This document shows positions 1 through 5,346 of a stretch of DNA of 5,346 nucleotides, one piece after another; position 1 is the stretch's first letter; each line of letters starts with the position of its first letter. The stretch is from Corallococcus sp. CAG:1435. GTDB taxonomy: Bacteria; Bacillota; Clostridia; Christensenellales; CAG-314. The stretch spans positions 108,874 through 114,219 of the forward strand of contig HF998499.1 in assembly GCA_000433775.1 (NCBI GenBank), read 5' to 3'. The notes under the pieces were generated by a model, which did no database searches, was not told the DNA's origin, and saw only the letters and a list, made by a program, of their open reading frames with translations. The position numbers and the translations under genes were made by a program.

Positions 1-26
1 AACTGTTGTCGGTGGTTTTTTGCGTT

Positions 27-55
27 GTGAAACAAATGTTATATTTCGTGAAACA
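27..55. repeat. Pair of 8-bp direct repeats GTGAAACA upstream of the rnc promoter
   Basis: GTGAAACA occurs at 27-34 and again at 48-55. The start-to-start distance is 21 bp, about two turns of the DNA helix, so a protein could contact both copies on one face. Small inverted elements overlap them: TTGT/ACAA (25-28, 32-35), TTTC/GAAA (44-47, 50-53) and AATGTT/AACATT (35-40, 52-57). The site lies about 25 bp upstream of the predicted -35 box, a position suited to an activator or upstream operator. I do not recognise it as the site of a known regulator, and in AT-rich DNA an 8-bp repeat can arise by chance. The repeat is observed; the regulatory role is inference. Confidence 0.35.
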
Positions 56-79
56 TTGTCATTTTATTGTGTAATAGTA

Positions 80-108
80 TTGCAAAACGGAACTTTTTGA
101 TATATAAT
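80..108 (+). promoter_or_regulatory. Predicted housekeeping-sigma promoter for the rnc-smc-ftsY operon
   Basis: A -35 element TTGCAA (80-85; 4 of 6 matches to TTGACA) is followed after exactly 17 bp by a perfect -10 element TATAAT (103-108). Transcription would begin near 113-116, leaving a leader of only about 25-28 nt before the rnc ATG, with room for a ribosome-binding site but not for a riboswitch or a long regulatory leader. No comparable promoter was seen in the tight rnc-smc or smc-ftsY junctions, so this one probably drives all three genes. Confidence 0.72.
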
Positions 109-129
109 ATAAATTACTTTTGTAATAAC

Positions 130-135
130 AGGGTG
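130..135 (+). promoter_or_regulatory. Ribosome-binding site for rnc
   Basis: AGGGTG lies 5 nt before the ATG at 141. It matches part of the AGGAGGTGA Shine-Dalgarno consensus, mainly through the GGTG portion. It supports the ATG as the start, as does the in-frame TAA at 126-128, after which no earlier start codon is available. Confidence 0.6.
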
Positions 136-140
136 TTTTT

Positions 141-821
141 ATGGGAAATTACGACGAGAAGTGGATTGAAGAGCGTTTGGGCTACACATTCAGAAACAAA
201 AATCTGCTCAGGCACGCTTTTGTACATTCCTCCTACGCACACGAGGAAAACATCGGCGACAACGACAGAATGGAATTTTTCGGCGATGCTATTTTGGAAT
301 TTGTGGTGTCGGAGTATCTTTTTGAAAAACATCCCGATTACGACGAGGGGAAGTTGTCCAAGATGAGGGCGGCAGTGGTTTCTGCCGACGGATTACGTCC
401 GATAGTGGATGGCTTGGGTATCTTGGACTGTCTGCTTGTTGCGGGCAATTCCGTCAACATTCGCACCCTTTCCAAAAAGATAGAGGCAAACCTGTACGAG
501 GCGGTGCTGTGCGCAATTTACCTTGACGGCGGTTTCGACGAAGCCAAAAAATTTATCATGCGCACTCTCAAAAAGGCAATGGACAACGCCGCACACGGTC
601 TGAAAACGGATTACAAATCCATGGTGCAGGAATACTGCCAGCAACGGCATTGGAACGTTTCCTACAAGCAGGACGCACGTTCCGGTCCCGACAACACCCC
701 GAGATTTGTCTTTTCGCTGTGGATAAACGGCAAAAGGGTAAGCGAAGGCAGCGGCACAAGCATCAAAAAGGCGGAGCAGGACGCCGCCGCCAAAATTGTG
801 AAAGAATGGAGAATTGACTAG
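141..821 (+). CDS. rnc: Ribonuclease III
   Basis: Double-strand-specific endoribonuclease of 226 residues, a normal bacterial length, acting in the cytoplasm as a homodimer to process rRNA precursors and other structured RNAs. The N-terminal nuclease domain (about 5-148) contains the family signature as NDRMEFFGDAIL (41-52), a DEGKLSKMRA block (68-77) and YEAVLCAIYLDGG (119-131). A C-terminal double-stranded-RNA-binding domain (about 157-224) shows DYKSMVQEY, SGPDN and the ending TSIKKAEQDAAAKIV. Aligned by eye to E. coli, the acidic residues E45, D49, E69 and E120 match E41, D45, E65 and E117. Three other positions differ: D42 for E38, N103 for E100 and N117 for D114. The start is fixed by the ribosome-binding site and the upstream in-frame stop. 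It is the first gene of the operon, and its TAG overlaps the smc start by one base. The identity is secure; the catalytic effect of the substitutions is unknown. Confidence 0.96.
   Translation: MGNYDEKWIEERLGYTFRNKNLLRHAFVHSSYAHEENIGDNDRMEFFGDAILEFVVSEYLFEKHPDYDEGKLSKMRAAVVSADGLRPIVDGLGILDCLLVAGNSVNIRTLSKKIEANLYEAVLCAIYLDGGFDEAKKFIMRTLKKAMDNAAHGLKTDYKSMVQEYCQQRHWNVSYKQDARSGPDNTPRFVFSLWINGKRVSEGSGTSIKKAEQDAAAKIVKEWRID
808..812 (+). promoter_or_regulatory. Ribosome-binding site for smc inside the end of rnc
   Basis: GGAGA lies 8 nt upstream of the GTG at 821, within the last codons of rnc. It decides the smc start in favour of GTG rather than the in-frame ATG at 845-847 (residue 9). That later start would remove the first strand of the ATPase head (LYLKKIE), which the family conserves. 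Confidence 0.72.
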
Positions 822-3800
822 TGCTTTATTTGAAAAAAATAGAAATGTACGGGTTCAAAAGTTTCGCCGACAAGGTGGAAATGCGTTTTGACCAGCCGAT
901 AACGGGTATTGTTGGTCCCAACGGTTGCGGCAAAAGCAACGTAAGCGACGCAATACGTTGGGTGCTGGGCGAGCAACGCACCAAAAACCTGCGTGGTAAG
1001 GCGATGCAGGACCTAATTTTCAACGGCACCGACGCACGCAAATCCATGAGTTACTGCGAAGTGTCGCTGTTTCTTGACAATACGACACGAATATTTCCCG
1101 TTCAGTTGGACGAAATAATAATCAGCCGAAAACTGTACCGCAACAACGAAAGCGAGTATCTTCTGAACCGCAACGTTGTGCGTCTGCGTGATATTCAGGA
1201 AATGCTGCGCAATGTCGGCTTGGGTAAGGAAGGCTACGCAATTGTGGGACAGGGACGTATGGCGGCTGTTTTGGACGCCAAACCGGAAGACCGCCGTGCC
1301 ATTTTCGAAGAAGCGTTGGGAATTTCCAATTTCATCGTAAAGCGCAACGAAACAAACAACCATCTGGACAGAACCCGTGTACAGATGGATCATTTGCTTG
1401 CAGTTATGGACGAGGTAAAAATACGCATACCGGAACTCAAACGTCAGTCCACCAACGCAAGAAAGTACCTTGACATCTACAACGAACTGCGTCTGAACGA
1501 AATAAACGCCTACATCTACGGCTACGACCATGCCAGCCAGGACAAGGAAGACGGCAAAAAGCGTCTGGACGGCTACAAGGAAGAGTATGCCTACAAAGAG
1601 GCAAAGTACGCCGAGGTAAACGAGCAGTACGACGAACTTTTCCACAGGCGCAACGGCATAGACGGAGAAATCCAGCAACTGCGTGAACAGCAGGTGTCCC
1701 TTGCCGTGGAAATGCAAAAACAGGAAGGCAACAAAAGCCTCATTCAGGAAAGAATCAACAACTGTCAGCGTGATATTGCCAACAACGAAAGTCAGATGGC
1801 GGAAAGCAAGGCGGAAATTGAAAAACTGCAACACGCCAACGACGCTTTGGAAACGCAGATTGCCCGCAGAAAGGCGGAACTCAACAACGAAGAAAATGGC
1901 GAGTTGAAAGCGGCGGAGCAGTTTTCGGCAATCAGCCGCAAGGCGGAATCCCTTTCCTCCGATGTGGAAAATTCCCGCAACAGTCTTGACGGATTGCGTC
2001 AGGAAAAGGCGTCTTGCGAAAACAGAATTGCCGCCTGCAATGCGGAAAAAGAGGCTCTCGGTCAACGACTCGAACAGATTGCTTCCAACGAAAAGGAAAT
2101 AGCCGAAAGACTCAACAAGTCTGCCGGTCAGGAAGGCAACCTTGTGGAAAAGTACAACAAGTCGCAGGAGGAAGTCAAAAAACTTCTGCAAATGGCGCAG
2201 GAGTTGAGGCAAAAAATCAAGCAGGAGGAATTCCGCCAGTTTGACGTCAACAAGGATTTGCAACGCAGGCAACAGGCGTATTCCGGCGAAAAGGGCAGTA
2301 TTGCCATGCTCAAAGACGTCGCCGACAACTACAAGCGTTATCAGGCAAGCGTTCAGTACCTCATGCAGGACGCCAAGCGAGACAGACAACTTGCCAGCCA
2401 CATTTGCGGAGTGGTGGCAAACCTTGTGCATGTGGAACCACATTTGCAAATGGCAATGGAAGTGGCATTGGGCGGAAGATTGCAAAACATCGTTACGGAA
2501 AACGAGGGCGACGTCAAGTACCTCATTCAGTACCTAAAAGACCACGACTACGGCAGGGTAACCTTCTTGCCCGTAGCCTCAATGAAACCTCACGGAATCG
2601 ACCGTGCGGAAGTTTTGCGTGAAAAGGGCGTGTTGGGAATAGCCAGTCAACTTGTGCAGTACGACAGGCACTATTCCAACGTGTTCGAATCTCTTCTCGG
2701 GGGCATTGTGGTGGTGGACACCTTCGACAACGCCGTGGCGATAAGTAAAAAGTACCGTTACGCACACCGCATGGTAACGCTGACGGGGGAACGCATTTCC
2801 AACGACGGTTCGTTGGAAGGCGGCAGCAAACGCAGCGCAACCACAAGTCTGCTTTCCTACGAAACGGAAATTGCACAGCACACGGCACGTCTGGAACAAC
2901 TTGCCACCGAGTTGAAAACTGCCGAAGAGGCAAAGGCGGCGGTGGACAAGTCGTTGGAGCAACTGCGATTCACCTTCAACGGCGTAAACGACAAAATCAA
3001 CCTTCTCAACGTGGAAATAGCCACGGCAAAGGAAAAGATAGAAACTTCCAATGTCCTCAACAACAGCGACAAGAAAAACATTCTGGGGCTTTCTTCCGAA
3101 AAGGAAAAAATTGCGCAACGTGTTGCCGAACTTGACGGTTTGGTACAAAAAACTAACCAACGGTTGCAGGAATTGTGCACCAAACAGGAAAATTTGCAGG
3201 GAAAAGTGCAACACTTGAAAAGCACGTTGGATTCGGAAATGTCCGCCAAGGACGCCATGCAAAGTTCGCTTGCCAACAAGCGTTACCGCATTGTAATGCT
3301 CAAAAGCAACATCGAATCGGCGGAAAAGGAAATGAAGTCCAACAGTGCGCAGATAGTCAGTCTTGAAGATGGCATCAAATCACGTCTTGCCTACTGCGAG
3401 CAGGTTCGTCAGGCGATAGACAATTTGTACGACGCCTTCAACGAAAGCGCCGCCGACAACGCCATGAAACAGCAAATGACGGAGTTGTTGCAAAAAATCA
3501 AATCCGCCGACAGCCTCAAAGAAAAGTTGGAACAGGATTTCAAAAAAGCGGCGGAAGACAGGCTTGCCCTTTCCGGCGAATTGGAAGCCTTGCGTGGAAC
3601 CATCGACAAGGAAGAGTACATTCTCGGAAAAATCGACGACGACTTGCTGGAACTGCAACAGCGTGTACAGGACGAGTACGGCATTACCTATTCGGCGGCT
3701 ATGCAGTACAAACAGGAAAATTTCGACAAGGAAGCCGCCAAAACACGCATTTCGGAACTGAAAGTGTCATTGCAACGCTTGGGAAACGTAAACGTGCATG

Positions 3801-4399
3801 CCATTCAGGAATTGGAAGAAACGCAACAGCGTTACGACGACTACGCAAGCCAGTACAACGACGTAAAAAAGGCGGAAGAGGACTTGAAAACCTCTCTGAA
3901 GGTGCTCACTGCCGACATCGAAACACGTTTCAACGACGGTATGGCGAAAATCAACGAGAACTTCCGTCAGGTTTTTAGGGAACTGTTCAACGGAGGCAAC
4001 GCCCGTTTGTACATCGAACACGACGAATCAAAAGAGGCTTTGCGACAGGGCGTGGAAATAGAGGCGCAACCGCCGGGAAAGAAACTGCAAAACATCTCGT
4101 TGCTTTCCGGTGGCGAACGCACAATGACGGCGGCAGCCATTCTGTTTGCAATTTTGAAGTACAATCCGATGCCTTTCTGTGTCTTGGACGAAATAGAGGC
4201 GGCATTGGACGACGCCAACTCCGAAAGAATAGCCAACTATCTCAGGAAGTTTTCCTCTTCCACGCAGTTTGTGGTCATCACCCACAAAAAGCCCACAATG
4301 GAAAAGGCAAACGTGTTGTACGGCGTAACAATGGAAGAAAAGGGCATTTCAAAAATAGTGTCCGTCAAACTGACCGAAGCCATCAAACAGGCAATGTAA
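821..4399 (+). CDS. smc: Chromosome partition/condensation protein SMC
   Basis: ATPase of the structural-maintenance-of-chromosomes family that, with ScpA and ScpB, extrudes DNA loops and aids origin segregation. It has 1192 residues, close to the 1186 of Bacillus subtilis. The N-terminal head (about 1-165) has YGFKSFAD (10-17), Walker A GPNGCGKSN (32-40, K38), R58 in NLRG at the place of the Bacillus arginine finger R57, and Q-loop Q144 in GQGRM. A long charged coiled coil (about 168-500) leads to the hinge (about 505-672, ending in SLEGGSKRS), and a second coil (about 675-985) returns to the C-terminal head. That head begins near LGNVNVHAI (987-995) and carries signature LLSGGER (1094-1100), Walker B FCVLDE with D1123 and catalytic E1124, D-loop ALDDAN and switch H1155. 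All motifs needed for ATP hydrolysis are present and the frame is unbroken. The GTG start overlaps the rnc stop, suggesting translational coupling. Confidence 0.98.
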   Translation: MLYLKKIEMYGFKSFADKVEMRFDQPITGIVGPNGCGKSNVSDAIRWVLGEQRTKNLRGKAMQDLIFNGTDARKSMSYCEVSLFLDNTTRIFPVQLDEIIISRKLYRNNESEYLLNRNVVRLRDIQEMLRNVGLGKEGYAIVGQGRMAAVLDAKPEDRRAIFEEALGISNFIVKRNETNNHLDRTRVQMDHLLAVMDEVKIRIPELKRQSTNARKYLDIYNELRLNEINAYIYGYDHASQDKEDGKKRLDGYKEEYAYKEAKYAEVNEQYDELFHRRNGIDGEIQQLREQQVSLAVEMQKQEGNKSLIQERINNCQRDIANNESQMAESKAEIEKLQHANDALETQIARRKAELNNEENGELKAAEQFSAISRKAESLSSDVENSRNSLDGLRQEKASCENRIAACNAEKEALGQRLEQIASNEKEIAERLNKSAGQEGNLVEKYNKSQEEVKKLLQMAQELRQKIKQEEFRQFDVNKDLQRRQQAYSGEKGSIAMLKDVADNYKRYQASVQYLMQDAKRDRQLASHICGVVANLVHVEPHLQMAMEVALGGRLQNIVTENEGDVKYLIQYLKDHDYGRVTFLPVASMKPHGIDRAEVLREKGVLGIASQLVQYDRHYSNVFESLLGGIVVVDTFDNAVAISKKYRYAHRMVTLTGERISNDGSLEGGSKRSATTSLLSYETEIAQHTARLEQLATELKTAEEAKAAVDKSLEQLRFTFNGVNDKINLLNVEIATAKEKIETSNVLNNSDKKNILGLSSEKEKIAQRVAELDGLVQKTNQRLQELCTKQENLQGKVQHLKSTLDSEMSAKDAMQSSLANKRYRIVMLKSNIESAEKEMKSNSAQIVSLEDGIKSRLAYCEQVRQAIDNLYDAFNESAADNAMKQQMTELLQKIKSADSLKEKLEQDFKKAAEDRLALSGELEALRGTIDKEEYILGKIDDDLLELQQRVQDEYGITYSAAMQYKQENFDKEAAKTRISELKVSLQRLGNVNVHAIQELEETQQRYDDYASQYNDVKKAEEDLKTSLKVLTADIETRFNDGMAKINENFRQVFRELFNGGNARLYIEHDESKEALRQGVEIEAQPPGKKLQNISLLSGGERTMTAAAILFAILKYNPMPFCVLDEIEAALDDANSERIANYLRKFSSSTQFVVITHKKPTMEKANVLYGVTMEEKGISKIVSVKLTEAIKQAM

Positions 4400-4411
4400 A
4401 AACTACCTAGC

Positions 4412-4415
4412 GAGG
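4412..4415 (+). promoter_or_regulatory. Ribosome-binding site for ftsY
   Basis: GAGG lies 7 nt before the ATG at 4423, in the 23-nt gap after the smc stop. A second AGG (4418-4420) is too close to the start to serve. The gap has no room for a separate promoter or a terminator, so ftsY should be read from the same transcript as smc. Confidence 0.72.
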
Positions 4416-4422
4416 ACAGGCA

Positions 4423-5316
4423 ATGGGATTTTTCAAAAAAATTATCGACGGTTTGCGCAAAACAAAGCAGCAAATAGGTTTCAAACTCAACGAACTTTTC
4501 AAACGTGGCATTTTTGACGAGGATTTCTACGAGGAATTGGAATTTATCCTTTTGGGAAGCGACGTGGGGGAGCAAACGACGGAAGACATAATAGAAACGT
4601 TGCGTGAACGTATGCGCAACGACGCCGTATCCGACCCGAAAAAAGCCAACGAGTATCTCAAAGAGGTGCTTACGGACATTTTGGGTGAGGAAAAGTTTTC
4701 TTTCAACACTCCCTGCGTAATAACGGTGGCAGGGGTCAACGGCGTTGGCAAAACAACGACCATCGGCAAACTTGCAAACATATTCGTCAAACAGGGCAAA
4801 TCGGTGGTGATTGCCGCCGCCGACACATTCAGGGCTGCCGCAAGCGACCAACTTGAAGTGTGGGCAAACCGTGCAAAGGTGCGCATCATCAAACACGAAG
4901 AAGGAAGCGACCCCGCAGCCGTGGTGTTCGATGCGGTGTCTTCCGCCAAAAGCCGAGGAACGGACGTTGTGCTTGTGGACACTGCAGGCCGTTTGCACAA
5001 CAAGAAAAACCTCATGGAAGAGTTGAAAAAAATCAAACGTGTTGTGGACAGGGAATTTCCGCAGGCGGACAGAAAAAACCTCATCGTGTTGGACGCTACC
5101 ACGGGACAAAACGCCATTGCTCAGGTGGAAGTTTTCAACGAAGCCATCGACATCGACGGCATTGTGCTTACCAAACTTGACGGTACCGCAAAGGGGGGCG
5201 TGGTGCTTGCAATAAAACACGACATGGACATTCCCGTCTACTTTGTGGGGGTTGGCGAAGGTATCGACGACCTGATGGAATTTGACGCACAAAGTTACGT
5301 GGAAGGCATTGTGTAA
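4423..5316 (+). CDS. ftsY: Signal recognition particle receptor FtsY
   Basis: SRP-family GTPase that docks the Ffh/SRP RNA/ribosome complex at the inner face of the cytoplasmic membrane and hands nascent membrane proteins to the Sec translocon. It has 297 residues and is essentially only the NG core. Residues 2-27 are basic and amphipathic (GFFKKIIDGLRKTK...), matching the known membrane-targeting helix; the long acidic A domain of E. coli FtsY is absent. The N domain (about 28-95) includes LLGSDVGEQTTEDI. The G domain has P-loop GVNGVGKTTT (104-113), DTFRAAASDQL (134-144), DTAGR (186-190), TKLDGTAKGG (250-259) and GVGEGIDDL (276-284). The ending FDAQSYVEGIV fits FtsY rather than Ffh, and there is no M domain. 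It is the last gene in the window, 23 nt after smc, and is followed by a hairpin. Every GTPase motif is intact. Confidence 0.97.
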   Translation: MGFFKKIIDGLRKTKQQIGFKLNELFKRGIFDEDFYEELEFILLGSDVGEQTTEDIIETLRERMRNDAVSDPKKANEYLKEVLTDILGEEKFSFNTPCVITVAGVNGVGKTTTIGKLANIFVKQGKSVVIAAADTFRAAASDQLEVWANRAKVRIIKHEEGSDPAAVVFDAVSSAKSRGTDVVLVDTAGRLHNKKNLMEELKKIKRVVDREFPQADRKNLIVLDATTGQNAIAQVEVFNEAIDIDGIVLTKLDGTAKGGVVLAIKHDMDIPVYFVGVGEGIDDLMEFDAQSYVEGIV

Positions 5317-5323
5317 AAACAGC

Positions 5324-5346
5324 GTCTGCAAAGTTTTTTTGCAGGC
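5324..5346 (+). terminator. Probable rho-independent terminator after ftsY, cut by the window end
   Basis: Eight nt after the ftsY stop, GTCTGCAAA (5324-5332) pairs with TTTGCAGGC (5338-5346) across a 5-nt loop GTTTT. This gives a 9-bp stem containing one G-T wobble. The location is right for ending the operon transcript. The T-tract expected after the stem would lie beyond the window, so the call is incomplete; the T-run seen (5334-5340) forms the loop and part of the 3' arm. Confidence 0.5.

Noticed and set aside
11..21. GG-rich stretch followed by six T residues, possibly the end of an upstream gene's terminator
   Set aside because: No complementary left arm is visible in the ten bases before it. 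A terminator is possible only if its stem begins outside the window, so it cannot be supported.
38..66. Possible divergent minus-strand promoter (TATAAC on the minus strand at 43-38)
   Set aside because: At the proper spacing the -35 would read TAAAAT, a poor match, and no minus-strand gene is visible to the left.
67..366. 99-codon plus-strand open frame spanning the promoter and the start of rnc
   Set aside because: It runs through the predicted promoter and then out of frame through the conserved RNase III signature. It has no plausible ribosome-binding site and reads as a shadow.
1013..2485. 490-codon open frame on the minus strand inside smc
   Set aside because: It lies in the antisense frame whose stop codons correspond to sense TTA, CTA and TCA, which smc avoids. 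Its translation resembles no known protein and the sense strand is an unmistakable SMC, so it is a shadow.
2579..3262. 227-codon minus-strand open frame over the SMC hinge and second coil
   Set aside because: Another shadow in the same antisense frame, with no recognisable protein features and full overlap with conserved smc sequence.
4406..4415. CCT-AGCG-AGG mini-hairpin covering the ftsY Shine-Dalgarno
   Set aside because: Only three base pairs, too weak to propose control of ftsY translation.
4237..5331. 364-codon open frame on the minus strand covering all of ftsY
   Set aside because: Same cause: ftsY has no TTA, CTA or TCA codons, so the antisense frame stays open. The translation is rich in Phe, His, Val and Cys as expected for reverse-read codons. 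It would start in the terminator hairpin, and no promoter was sought or seen for it.

Overview
This window is a compact bacterial housekeeping operon. It holds three complete, co-directional plus-strand genes: rnc (ribonuclease III), smc (chromosome-structuring ATPase) and ftsY (signal-recognition-particle receptor). The order rnc-smc-ftsY is classic for Firmicutes, including Bacillus and clostridia. The protein details (a 1192-residue SMC ending in an MEEKGISKIVSVKL-type tail, and an FtsY without a long acidic N-terminal domain) fit a clostridia-like Firmicute. Composition is intermediate (the genes look close to balanced GC, the leader is AT-rich), and there is strong codon bias against the leucine codon TTA. 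Genus-level placement is not possible by eye, and the Firmicutes call is an inference from gene order and protein style.

Layout: positions 1-140 are non-coding and AT-rich. They carry a convincing sigma-A/sigma-70-type promoter (TTGCAA, 17 bp, TATAAT) about 30 bp before rnc. Further upstream, two copies of GTGAAACA lie 21 bp apart, which could be a regulator site. rnc (141-821) ends in a TAGTG junction sharing one base with the GTG start of smc (821-4399). A 23-nt gap with a GAGG ribosome-binding site leads to ftsY (4423-5316). The last bases of the window form a 9-bp hairpin that is probably the start of a rho-independent terminator cut off by the window edge.

How the genes work together: all three are core cell functions that are probably transcribed as one mRNA. 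RNase III matures structured RNAs; in Bacillus it is known to process the SRP RNA, which gives a loose link to FtsY, the membrane receptor for SRP. SMC compacts and segregates the chromosome with ScpA/ScpB, which are not encoded here. I see no mobile element, CRISPR array, RNA gene, defence system or other accessory system, and no evidence of a previously undescribed system. The most unusual point is that RNase III has non-consensus residues at three of the seven conserved acidic positions around its active site.
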